33,104 nt of DNA from an uncultured Agathobacter sp. (GCA_934307695.1 CAKRCS010000021.1:1-33104); one strand, 5' to 3'; shown: positions 23,489 to 31,332, counted from the stretch's first letter. The notes: generated by a model from the letters alone, not told the origin. Translations and numbers: made by a program.

Positions 23489-23520
23489 TAACCTATATAA
23501 TCCATCGTTCAAAAGCGTAT

Positions 23521-23575
23521 GCCATTGGGCGCTCCTCGTGTCAATGGGCGATGTGTGTGTCAAAAGGAACGTCCC
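23521..23575 (-). repeat. Dispersed GGGACGTTCC repeat, copy 4
   Basis: Minus strand GGGACGTTCCTTTT, then unit GACACACACATCGCCCATT and unit GACACGAGGAGCGCCCAATG. Opposite in orientation to copy 3, so the two bracket the prepilin gene. Its left-hand edge adjoins TTGACG, which serves as the -35 of the next gene. Confidence 0.85.
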
Positions 23576-23577
23576 TA

Positions 23578-23606
23578 TTGACGAAACCATCCACCGGCAT
23601 TATTAT
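23578..23606 (+). promoter_or_regulatory. Sigma-A promoter of the acyltransferase gene
   Basis: TTGACG at 23578-23583, exactly 17 bases, TATTAT at 23601-23606. The -35 begins 3 bases after the edge of repeat copy 4. Confidence 0.7.
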
Positions 23607-23637
23607 GACATAAATACTTATTTATGAGGATGCGCTT

Positions 23638-24750
23638 ATGCCAAAGACAACCACTAGCCTAAAGGGCAACAGCTACAATGGAGCAATCGATTTCTGGAAA
23701 TTTATATTCTGCCTGATCATTCTGGTCTTTCATGTCGGGGAGGCGTTTGGGCAGGATAAATATCCATTTTATCTTGGAAAATATGCAGTAGAATTTTTCT
23801 TTGTAATTTCCGGCTATCTGATGTGCGTTTCGGCATCCAGAAAGGAAGCTGTGGCTGATGTCAACCTTGGCAGGGAAACGCTTAGCTTCGTCCTTCACAA
23901 GGTAAAAGCCATTCTCCCGGCTTACCTTCTTGCTTTTATCGTGGCATGGATCAACTGGTTTAATTTTACGGGACAGGAATTGCTCGCTGAAAAGGGAATA
24001 AAGAAATTTGTGCTGAAAAATCTGGATATGCTGCCGGATTTCCTTTTGGTATATATGGCAGGCTATGACGGAACCGTTATTATCCGCATTACCTGGTATA
24101 TTTCTGCCATGTTGATCGCCATGCTGCTTCTCTATCCGCTGCTCAGGCGTTTTAAGGATATGTTTCTGATGGTAATTGCGCCTCTGCTCGTATTCTTTTT
24201 CTGCGGATACCTTGCAAACACATCTGATTACAATGGCATTATGAAATATGAAGGCTTTCTGACACATGGCATGATACGCGCCATTATCGGATTATGCCTC
24301 GGCGCTATGGTATATTGTTTTTCCCGATATATAAAAAAGCAGAACCTTACTTCCTTTTCCCGTGTTCTGCTCAGCCTCTGTGAATTTGCAGGCTACCTTA
24401 CCATCCTTTTCGTGATGGATCACGGAAAAGAGGAAAGTGCCTACATCATTTTGATTCTTCTGTTTTTTACAGTTGCTGTCACCGCAAGCAAACAAGCCAT
24501 CACAGCAACTGTTTTCGATATCCGGATCTTCCGGTTTTTAGGTCAGTTCAGTCTGTATGTTTACCTTTTCCAGAGTCCGGCAAGAATTATCATCCGAGAA
24601 ACGTATCCGGACTCCACCTACACGCAGGCGCTGTACCGGATCATAGCACTCACGCTCATCTTCGCCATTTTGGGCTGGCTCATTGTAAGGCTGCTTTCAC
24701 GCGGCTCCGGAAAACTGCTCCAAAGAATCCGGCCAATTTTTATCCGGTAG
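23638..24750 (+). CDS. Acyltransferase 3 family membrane protein (OafA-like)
   Basis: A 370-residue integral membrane enzyme with about ten helices. The N-terminal block NGAIDFWKFIFCLIILVFHV holds the conserved Asp and the catalytic-type His (His32), and YAVEFFFVISGYLM is the family FFxxSGYL motif. The family transfers acetyl or succinyl groups to surface polysaccharides or lipids. The C-terminal helices end in a short basic tail. GAGG lies 8 bases before the ATG. Its 3' end converges with the HD-GYP gene 9 bases away, with no clear terminator between them. Confidence 0.85.
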   Translation: MPKTTTSLKGNSYNGAIDFWKFIFCLIILVFHVGEAFGQDKYPFYLGKYAVEFFFVISGYLMCVSASRKEAVADVNLGRETLSFVLHKVKAILPAYLLAFIVAWINWFNFTGQELLAEKGIKKFVLKNLDMLPDFLLVYMAGYDGTVIIRITWYISAMLIAMLLLYPLLRRFKDMFLMVIAPLLVFFFCGYLANTSDYNGIMKYEGFLTHGMIRAIIGLCLGAMVYCFSRYIKKQNLTSFSRVLLSLCEFAGYLTILFVMDHGKEESAYIILILLFFTVAVTASKQAITATVFDIRIFRFLGQFSLYVYLFQSPARIIIRETYPDSTYTQALYRIIALTLIFAILGWLIVRLLSRGSGKLLQRIRPIFIR

Positions 24751-24759
24751 CTGCGAAAA

Positions 24760-26268
24760 TCACTGGTGCAGTTCGTATCCGGTATCCTCGTCTATGATCT
24801 GGAGCATGATCTGTGCAAAGTGCGGATCGAACTGCTTACCCATGCCGTTTTTGATCTCGTCCCGCACGATATTCTGCGCCAGACAGCTCCGGTAGCTCCG
24901 GTTGGAGGTCATCGCATCGTAGGAATCCGCGACTGCGATAATTCTTGCGACTTCGGAAATATCGTCCCCGGTGATGTTGTCCGGGTAGCCGTTGCCGCCG
25001 TACCTCTCATGGTGCCATCTTGCGCCGACTCCAAGATCCGGGATCTCGGATATCTCGGAAAGGATCTCGCTTCCGATGACCGGATGCTTTTTCATCTCCT
25101 CAAATTCTTCGTCGGTAAGCCGCCCCGGCTTATTAATGATTGCGTCCGCGATTCCGATCTTGCCCACATCATGTAAAAGTGCCGCATACTTGAGGTACTT
25201 CAGCTTCTGCTCGTCATAGCCGTACCGTTCCCCGATCATCACGGAATATTTGGCAACACGCTTTGAGTGACCCTTCGTATATTGATCTTTTGCCTCGATC
25301 GTCTTGCTCAGGACGCTGACAAGCTGTTCTGAAATATGCTCCGTCTTTTCGATCAAAAGCTGCTGCTCCAGTATCTTCTCCTCCGAGGTTGCGTCGGATG
25401 CCATCAGCACAACGCCGTAGCAGTCCCCGTAAGTATCCCTTGAAACCGCCACCTGAATGTTGCAGGAAATGTCCGTCTTTTTGGTGCGCAGATGCTCCGG
25501 GATCTTACCGCCCTCCATAATGCGGGCGAGCTGCTCATCCGTGCAGGCGATCAGGTCAGTCAGCGCATATTCCGCTCCCGCTTCCATGCCAAACAATTTT
25601 TCCGAATACCGGTTGCATTTATCTACTTTTCCCCCGGCGTCCAGCGCTAGAATCGCAATGTGCGCCTCGTTGTAGATGACATCGTAGATCCGGTCGTTGG
25701 ATATGCTGAAGGTATTTTCCTTCTTTGCAAGGTAGATCGTTCCGATAAACGCGATCGCAACACCGATTCCCGAGCTTGGGTAGGATGGGATGTGAAACAG
25801 CGGAAACAGCGTGTCCGGCAGCGCCGCGAGGAACATGATAACATTGATAAGCATGATCTTTAGGACAAACACATACTGGCGCTTCAGCTTCTTCTCCTTG
25901 AAGCTGTACACCACGAGCGTTATCCAGAATATCAGATAGAAAACGATATAGAGATAGTGATAATAGATTGTAGGCGACATTCTGGTATAATATGCCGTTC
26001 TTCCGTGGATCTGGAAATATTCGTGGATCGGTGCCAGCCCGAAGATCACCCAGTCCCCGACGGACAGCACAACGCCCATCATCCCTAGCAGGTAATGCAC
26101 GTTTTTCTTTAGCTCCACCAGCCGTCCGATGAAAAATCCGAAAAAGATCATGTACAGGTCAAACGCCAGAATCAGCAGATAGAAAAATGCGTTATAGAAC
26201 CGCGCATCTGTCGATATGCTGTATCCGATCAGCGAGACGTTCCACATCGTCGCGGCAATTCCCATCAT
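24760..26268 (-). CDS. Membrane PAS-HD-GYP c-di-GMP phosphodiesterase, 5'-truncated
   Basis: As it stands 502 residues. Residues 5-180 hold six or so membrane helices of the histidine-kinase-N (7TM-like) type, 195-300 a PAS domain, and 320-500 a canonical HD-GYP domain: HSKR (334-337), HDVGK (366-370), KHP (394-396), HHERYGGNGYP (419-429) and VADSYDAMTSNR. It probably degrades c-di-GMP under control of a membrane signal. The frame stays open upstream of the first ATG (26268) with protein-like sequence (FYRSNLFNDKRKNYLIL) until it runs into dispersed repeat copy 5 at 26328-26363, and there is no ribosome binding site at 26268. So the true 5' end seems lost. Confidence 0.8.
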   Translation of the reverse strand: MMGIAATMWNVSLIGYSISTDARFYNAFFYLLILAFDLYMIFFGFFIGRLVELKKNVHYLLGMMGVVLSVGDWVIFGLAPIHEYFQIHGRTAYYTRMSPTIYYHYLYIVFYLIFWITLVVYSFKEKKLKRQYVFVLKIMLINVIMFLAALPDTLFPLFHIPSYPSSGIGVAIAFIGTIYLAKKENTFSISNDRIYDVIYNEAHIAILALDAGGKVDKCNRYSEKLFGMEAGAEYALTDLIACTDEQLARIMEGGKIPEHLRTKKTDISCNIQVAVSRDTYGDCYGVVLMASDATSEEKILEQQLLIEKTEHISEQLVSVLSKTIEAKDQYTKGHSKRVAKYSVMIGERYGYDEQKLKYLKYAALLHDVGKIGIADAIINKPGRLTDEEFEEMKKHPVIGSEILSEISEIPDLGVGARWHHERYGGNGYPDNITGDDISEVARIIAVADSYDAMTSNRSYRSCLAQNIVRDEIKNGMGKQFDPHFAQIMLQIIDEDTGYELHQ

Positions 26269-26327
26269 CAGGATCAGGTAATTTTTCCTTTTATCGTTGA
26301 ACAGGTTCGACCGGTAAAACGATATTT

Positions 26328-26363
26328 GGGGACGTTCCTTTTGACACGCGGAGCGCCCTTTGG
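26328..26363 (+). repeat. Dispersed GGGGACGTTCC repeat, copy 5
   Basis: Plus strand GGGGACGTTCCTTTT followed by one unit GACACGCGGAGCGCCCTTTG. It abuts the truncated 5' end of the HD-GYP gene. Confidence 0.85.
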
Positions 26364-26531
26364 TTTATATCCATTCTGTGGATCATTATAACATTTACGT
26401 TACATTATGGCAAAAACAAACGATTCTACGAGATCTTTACGATAATTTTACAAACACCTGACCTCTTTCCACATATCCTTTTGCTACACTCATAAGGCAA
26501 TAAATTGAAGTTTAACACTCAGGAGATATGA

Positions 26532-26687
26532 ATGGAGGAAATGTTCGACTACGCCGAAAAGTACCAGTGTCTGTGGCAGCTGGAATATATCTGCCGGAAA
26601 AAAGCGAGCAAGGAAATTAAAAATGAATTTCTGAATTTAACAAGCACTGCCAGTATGGAAACCATTTGTTTTTCATTAACACACTGA
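26532..26687 (+). pseudogene. Truncated unknown gene fragment
   Basis: A 51-codon frame with a good ribosome binding site (AGGAG, 6-7 bases before the ATG). The first 33 residues (MEEMFDYAEKYQCLWQLEYI and CRKKASKEIKNEF) look like real coding sequence; from about 26630 the frame runs into the opposite strand of the Abi fragment and ends at once. So it is probably the 5' end of a gene cut by the same rearrangement. I do not recognise the family. Confidence 0.4.
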
Positions 26688-26850
26688 TAATTCCTACTGA
26701 CTTTGATTTGTATATCCTGCGGAAGCAGCATATACATTTTTGATATATTTCCAAACGTTAAAGCATTCGTAAGTACCCACAATGGAACATTTCCATATTT
26801 CTTCTGTGAATGATTTATATAATGATAATCCGTTGGTTTTGTGACATACC
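26627..26850 (-). pseudogene. Abi-family (Abi_2/AbiD/F-like) abortive-infection gene fragment
   Basis: A minus-strand open stretch with DYHYINHSQKKYGNVPLWVL, TNALTFGNISKMYMLLPQDI and NEKQM...LVKFRN. This is the typical middle of Abi_2 proteins, where PLWV-x5-TFG-x2-SKMY is conserved and FRNVCAHNERL follows. The sequence leaves the family at KFRN (26627), just before the conserved Cys-Ala-His-Asn part, and upstream it runs back into a terminator-like structure with no start. Both ends are therefore missing. Abi_2 proteins stop phage infection; this copy cannot. Confidence 0.7.
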
Positions 26851-26859
26851 CCTCTAATA

Positions 26860-26941
26860 TAAAAAAAGAGGAGACCCCGCAGGTTCTCCCCCGGTCGCAG
26901 GCCTCACAGGTTTCTGCAACGCGATCACTGTATTCCTCTTT
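26860..26941 (-). terminator. Terminator and structured 3' region of the EAL gene
   Basis: On the minus strand, hairpin GTTGCAG/CTGCGAC (26894-26920) with an inner CCT/AGG, then hairpin GGAGA-CC/GG-TCTCC (26870-26889) followed by seven Ts. A longer outer pairing AAAGAGGA/TCCTCTTT (26934-26941 with 26865-26872) overlaps the second hairpin and would compete with it. It begins about 40 bases after the EAL stop. Confidence 0.65.
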
Positions 26942-26978
26942 CGCTTATCTCTTCATATGTTGCGTATCCGCAATTCTC

Positions 26979-28667
26979 CTAATCAGTGCAATTAAATACA
27001 AACTGGTTTATAAATTGATTTTTTTCACATGGTTTTCCAAACAGATACCCCTGTAAATAATCAACCTGTATTTTTTTCAGTTTCTGATACCACTCTTCTT
27101 TTTCTACACCTTCTATACAAATTCTGATATCTATGCTATGTACCAGTTCGACAATTTTATTTAACAATTCATAATCCCTTGCATTACTCATAGCCTTCGC
27201 CGTAAAATCCTTATCCAGTTTCACATAATTAGGATTCATGTCAACAATACAATGAAGATTCGAAAAGCCTGTACCAAAATCATCAAGAACAAACTGAATT
27301 TTTTTCTCTTCAAATTTTTTTCGAAGCGTATTAAAATACGGTGTTATATCCGTATAACCACTTTCTGTCAGCTCCGCGCATAAACACTCCGGTGGAAGAT
27401 TATAGCGTTCTATGGATGAAAGTATGTCTTTCCAGATATCACTTTTCACCATTTGAATATATGATATATTTACATTAATTTTAAATTCCGGTATATACTG
27501 CCGCATCTCATGGCACATAGACACAGCTTTATCTAATACATATCTTCCGGCCGGAAGAATCAGCCCGGTTTCCTCCAGCAAAGGAATAAATTCTACAGGT
27601 GAAACAGGTTCTTTTTTCTTATCCTGATACATGGAAAATCTCATAAGAGCTTCTGCACCGATCATATGACTGGAATCACAGTCCATGATCGGCTGATAAT
27701 ATACATCAAATCCTTCAAATCCGTTTGCCACCGCATTACGGAGTGCACTCTTTATTTTTTCTTTTCGTAAAAATAATTCATAGTCTTCTTTTTCAAAAAA
27801 ATAAACACCGTTTCCGCCCATGGATTTTGCCTGTTTCAATGAAAAAACCGCTATTTTCCGATAGTCGTCATAATATTTCAAGAGCATTTTTGCATAAATA
27901 ATTCCGGTAGAAATTGTAAAAACCACTTTGTATTTTTCAGAAATAATAAATTCTTCTATTTTATTACATATTTTCTTTTGCAAAAGCATAACATCATCTT
28001 TTGTATGACTTTCCAGATCAATGATCATATATTCATCTGCAACAATATGATACAATTTCTGGTTGTCGGAAAGACATGAAGTAATGCAGTCCGCAACACT
28101 TTTCAATACATAATTTCCATAGTTTACACCTAATGTACCATTGATGGCGTTAAATCCATCAATTCCTATATGTATTAAATATTCTGACGAACTATCTTTT
28201 ATATGGGAAGAAATATATGTACGCAGCTCCCTTTCGCCTAAAAGTCCACTCACATTATCTGCCCTCTGTATATTACCTATTTCGTTCACACATCCTATCA
28301 GATAATGAGGTTTTCCGTCTTTATCATCAATTACTTTTCCACGGCAATTGATCCATACTGGCATTCCGTTTTTATCAAGCCATCTGTAATACAGATTATG
28401 ATTCTTTTCTTTTCCTTCTATTATTTGTTGTAAATTCTCCGCAATCATAGTACGGTCTTCTTTATATACAAAAAGCTGAAAACTGTTAACCGCATCATCA
28501 AAAGAATTCCCTGACATCATAAAACGATCCACTGCTATCTGTGAAATTCTAAAAGTGTTTTTCTGTAAATCCATAATATAGAGATAATCATCCATACTTG
28601 GTGCAAATAATTCTATTACATCTTCTGCAGCTATTTCATTAACAACTTTACGTATGTCTGTATCCAT
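26979..28667 (-). CDS. PAS - degenerate GGDEF - EAL c-di-GMP phosphodiesterase
   Basis: A 562-residue soluble protein. Residues 20-130 form a PAS-like sensor, 140-290 a GGDEF domain whose signature is replaced by VADEY (209-213), so it is probably not a cyclase but may bind GTP. Residues 315-550 are an EAL domain with all key residues: AEALMR (Glu339), NVNIS (398-402), AELTES (Glu432), DDFGTG (462-467), VKLDK (Lys483) and EGVE (519-522). It should hydrolyse c-di-GMP to pGpG. Markedly AT-rich compared with genes at 5-25 kb. It starts 72 bases after the chemoreceptor stop and is probably co-transcribed with it; GAAGGG lies upstream of the ATG. Confidence 0.87.
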   Translation of the reverse strand: MDTDIRKVVNEIAAEDVIELFAPSMDDYLYIMDLQKNTFRISQIAVDRFMMSGNSFDDAVNSFQLFVYKEDRTMIAENLQQIIEGKEKNHNLYYRWLDKNGMPVWINCRGKVIDDKDGKPHYLIGCVNEIGNIQRADNVSGLLGERELRTYISSHIKDSSSEYLIHIGIDGFNAINGTLGVNYGNYVLKSVADCITSCLSDNQKLYHIVADEYMIIDLESHTKDDVMLLQKKICNKIEEFIISEKYKVVFTISTGIIYAKMLLKYYDDYRKIAVFSLKQAKSMGGNGVYFFEKEDYELFLRKEKIKSALRNAVANGFEGFDVYYQPIMDCDSSHMIGAEALMRFSMYQDKKKEPVSPVEFIPLLEETGLILPAGRYVLDKAVSMCHEMRQYIPEFKINVNISYIQMVKSDIWKDILSSIERYNLPPECLCAELTESGYTDITPYFNTLRKKFEEKKIQFVLDDFGTGFSNLHCIVDMNPNYVKLDKDFTAKAMSNARDYELLNKIVELVHSIDIRICIEGVEKEEWYQKLKKIQVDYLQGYLFGKPCEKNQFINQFVFNCTD

Positions 28668-28739
28668 AATGTAAGTGCCCTTCTCTATAAAACTAATGAT
28701 TCATATATATTTATGACATCCTTTGACATCTATATCATT

Positions 28740-30443
28740 TTATTCTGCCACTTTAAATTTACGAATCATTTCGCGCAGGTTTTCTGCTTCGCTGCTCATC
28801 TCCTGGCTGGCTGCTGCACATTCCTCAGATGTCGCAGAATTGGTCTGTACAACATCATTAATCTGTTCAATTCCTTCATTAATCTGCCGGATTTCTGTTG
28901 TCTGTGCCTCTAACGTTTCCGCAATATTTGTAACTTCTTCTGTGATTATTTTAGAGTTCTCTGCAACATCTTCCAATTGTGCCGCAGTCTGTCCTGCAAT
29001 CACCATACCCTTTTCTACTGCCTTCACAGAGGTTTCAATCAACATTGCAGATTCTTTCGCTGCCTGAGCACTCTGATCCGCTAATAAATTTACCTGATTT
29101 GCTACAACTGCAAATCCTCTTCCAGCCTCTCCAGCCCTTGCTGCTTCAATAGAAGCATTCAATGCAAGCAGGTTTGTCTGGGAAGCAATTTCATTGATGG
29201 TTGCAATAATCTTATCAATCTCTTTTGATGCATCACTAATCTCATGCATAGAATCAACCATTTCATGCATCTTACCATTGCTTTCCGAAATTGAATTTCC
29301 AAGTTCATCCACTCTTCCACTGATTGCTTTTGCAGATTGTGAATTTTTTTCTACCTGTTCAGAAACTCCGGTAACTGTAGCCGTCAGTTCTTCTACAACC
29401 GCTGCTTGATTCGTAGCTCCATCCGCAAGATCATTGGAGCTTGATGCCACCTGCTCTGCTGCACTTGAAACTTCATTGGAAACATTTTGGATTCCTTTAA
29501 TCGTTTCTCCTATACTTTTCTCAAACTGCATAAAAGAATTTAAAATTCCGACAAAATCTCCCCGCCACTCTACTTCCGGTTTAACATCAAAATTTCCTGC
29601 TGCAAACAATTTCATTGCACGGTCAATATCATCTACATAACTTCCCAGGATACGGATTGATTTACGCATACTGTGTGCCAGTCTTCCAATCTCGTCTTCT
29701 GAGTGATAATCCAACGTACTGTGTAGATTTCCTTCTGTCAGTTCCTTTGCGACATCCTCAACTGCCCGTAAAGGTTCAAGAATTGTATCAAGGACTTTTT
29801 TACTTGTTTTCTTTGTCAGTGTCCATGCAAAAACTAAACATACTATAATGCATACAATTCCTGCTATTGCAAAAACAAATGTAGTTCTGGCAGCCCGGCT
29901 GCTCTCCTGATCTGTCATATCATCTAATTCTATTGCAATTTCCACAACTTTATTTAATGCGGGTGTGCAATCATTCAAGATTTTATCAACTGCTTCTTCC
30001 TCATCACCACTTCTAATTTCTTCAATAATGGAATAACCAATATTTCCCCAGTCTGAAAGAGCAGTCGCGTATTCTTCATAATTTGCATTAGGAACCACTC
30101 CTGTTTCCTTTAAAATTTTCAGTTCAGAATCAACTTCTGTAAGCAGTCTTTCTACTGTTTGCTCATAACTGTCATAAGCAGACACATCACTATTTAATGC
30201 CATTTCTCTGATATTTCTCGCTGCCGCATTAACATTTATTCTACAAATTTTTACCGCCTCATCCGCAGCAGTAACTTTTTCTACATAATGCACCATATTA
30301 GCAAATAACACACCTATGACCACTATAGAAAACAGCCCTGAAATCAACATCATAATAATGACTTTTCTGTAGCCATAGTTTATTCTTTCCTGCAGATGCA
30401 TATTTTCCAATTTCTTTTTCATCGTATTTTTTTGTGACAACAT
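28740..30443 (-). CDS. Chemoreceptor with four-helix-bundle sensor (4HB_MCP-HAMP-MCP)
   Basis: A 567-residue receptor. Membrane helix 27-49, outside four-helix bundle about 50-187, membrane helix 188-208, HAMP about 210-265, then the signalling coiled coil with tip at 419-450 ([20 protein letters not shown]). The C-terminus MIRKFKVAE has no CheR-docking pentapeptide. It should relay an external signal to CheA/CheW, which are not in the window. AAAGGAAA precedes the ATG, with a sigma-A promoter at 30480-30508. AT-rich, like the following EAL gene; the pair suggests a chemoreceptor that shares its transcript with a c-di-GMP phosphodiesterase. Confidence 0.9.
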   Translation of the reverse strand: MLSQKNTMKKKLENMHLQERINYGYRKVIIMMLISGLFSIVVIGVLFANMVHYVEKVTAADEAVKICRINVNAAARNIREMALNSDVSAYDSYEQTVERLLTEVDSELKILKETGVVPNANYEEYATALSDWGNIGYSIIEEIRSGDEEEAVDKILNDCTPALNKVVEIAIELDDMTDQESSRAARTTFVFAIAGIVCIIVCLVFAWTLTKKTSKKVLDTILEPLRAVEDVAKELTEGNLHSTLDYHSEDEIGRLAHSMRKSIRILGSYVDDIDRAMKLFAAGNFDVKPEVEWRGDFVGILNSFMQFEKSIGETIKGIQNVSNEVSSAAEQVASSSNDLADGATNQAAVVEELTATVTGVSEQVEKNSQSAKAISGRVDELGNSISESNGKMHEMVDSMHEISDASKEIDKIIATINEIASQTNLLALNASIEAARAGEAGRGFAVVANQVNLLADQSAQAAKESAMLIETSVKAVEKGMVIAGQTAAQLEDVAENSKIITEEVTNIAETLEAQTTEIRQINEGIEQINDVVQTNSATSEECAAASQEMSSEAENLREMIRKFKVAE

Positions 30444-30479
30444 AGATTGTTATTTCCTTTCTCTTTATTTTCGCACTTC

Positions 30480-30508
30480 TATATATCAAAATATTTTTCC
30501 AAAGTCAA
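30480..30508 (-). promoter_or_regulatory. Sigma-A promoter of the MCP-EAL operon
   Basis: Minus strand TTGACT at 30503-30508, exactly 17 bases, TATATA at 30480-30485, about 40 bases upstream of the chemoreceptor start. A G-rich run (GGGGTGGGGG) lies about 60 bases further upstream on the same strand. Confidence 0.65.
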
Positions 30509-30615
30509 CAAATTTCAGTCATCATTTTTATTTTCTATTTTTCACATAATTTTCCCATACCCCCACCCCGAATAATTCAGCACTTTTACCATATTTTTCG
30601 TGTTTATACTACTAA

Positions 30616-31035
30616 TTATTGTTGCTTCGCCATCTGATAATCCCGCATCTCTTTTTTTATTTTTTTGTATTCACTGTAAGCTGCCTTTTTCTCTGAAAGC
30701 AGTCTTGCAAATTCTCCATTCAGATTTTTTACCTTCGGAATCTTTCCATCCGGTAGTTTTGAAAATGCTTCCTTGGCTGCCTTATGAAGAGTGATTTCAT
30801 CCGGCTCCTCATATCCCATGCTGATTGTAAGACTTCCCTGTGGATCTGCGTCTATCAGAAGCACTTTCTTTCCTTCCTGTGCCAATCCTATTCCAAGATT
30901 CACACATGACACTGTTTTTCCTACTCCACCTTTTTGAAATCTGTGAAGCTGCTCCGTTTTGAATACTACGCGGTCTATCTCTTTTTGCTTAATTTCACTT
31001 AGGATCACAGGCAAGAATATAGTGTTTTGTTTCAC
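30616..31035 (-). pseudogene. ParA-relaxase chimera, mobile-element remnant
   Basis: A 139-residue open frame (GTG start, AGGA upstream) made of unrelated parts. Residues 1-33 ([19 protein letters not shown]...) are not ParA. Residues 34-75 are the start of a ParA/Soj partition ATPase: Walker A QKGGVGKT, then [20 protein letters not shown] and [16 protein letters not shown]. From about residue 78 it switches to the C-terminal coiled-coil tail of a MobA/VirD2-type relaxase ([41 protein letters not shown]). The ParA lacks Walker B and most of its fold. It may be expressed but is not a working ATPase or relaxase; it marks a former conjugative element. Confidence 0.65.
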
Positions 31036-31093
31036 TGCTTTTCCTAATTTTACACCCCAAAGCTCATCCTACACTGTAGTTAATCCCTTTAGG

Positions 31094-31184
31094 TGACAGA
31101 CCAGAAAATGTGAATTGGTGACAAACATCCATCCCCGCTGACAAAATCAGTATTTTCAACCTTGTTTCGCTGACAAATTTGTCA
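31094..31184. repeat. Four TGACA(A/G)A repeats ending in a palindrome
   Basis: TGACAGA at 31094 and TGACAAA at 31119, 31139 and 31171, all in the same orientation at 20-32 base spacing; the last is part of the perfect palindrome TGACAAATTTGTCA (31171-31184). Arrays of short repeats like this occur at the ends of multi-site transposons (IS21/Mu/Tn7-like) and in replication origins. No transposase is present. Confidence 0.5.
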
Positions 31185-31201
31185 CTGAAATTGCACTTCT
31201 G

Positions 31202-31243
31202 CACGAAAAAAGCGGCAATGAAACTATCTTCATTACCGCTAAA
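31202..31243 (-). terminator. Rho-independent terminator downstream of the tRNA-Leu fragment
   Basis: Stem AGCGG-AATGAA/TTCATT-CCGCT with one mismatch, loop of 6; on the minus strand it is followed by TTTTTTCG. It is placed just after the tRNA 3' end, as in a normal tRNA transcription unit. Confidence 0.75.
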
Positions 31244-31246
31244 AAT

Positions 31247-31305
31247 GAGCGTCTCCTATAGGAATCGAACCCTCAACTGTCCCTTAGGAGCTCAAGTCCC
31301 CACAG
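31247..31305 (-). tRNA. 3' part of tRNA-Leu(GAG), incomplete (attachment-site scar)
   Basis: On the minus strand: the 3' side of the D-arm/anticodon region with loop CTTGAGC (anticodon GAG), a long class-II variable region, T-loop GGGTTCGATTCC and a 3' acceptor strand TAGGAGACGC. The T-stem has mismatches. No matching 5' half (a GCGTCTC acceptor strand and D-arm) lies upstream, so it is not a working tRNA. Integrases of the tyrosine type usually recombine at tRNA 3' ends and leave just such a fragment at the far end of the element. Confidence 0.6.
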
Positions 31306-31332
31306 AAAATCTATGACTAGTTAGATTAATAT

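Noticed and set aside
26860..26941. Possible SRP RNA or c-di-GMP riboswitch
   Set aside because: The GAAACCTGTGA stretch recalls SRP RNA, but the conserved tip GGTCCGGAAGGAAGCAGC is absent, and no c-di-GMP riboswitch core is present.
26841..27056. Plus-strand small frame over the structured region after the EAL gene
   Set aside because: It reads through the terminator hairpins and into the opposite strand of the EAL gene; better explained by RNA structure.
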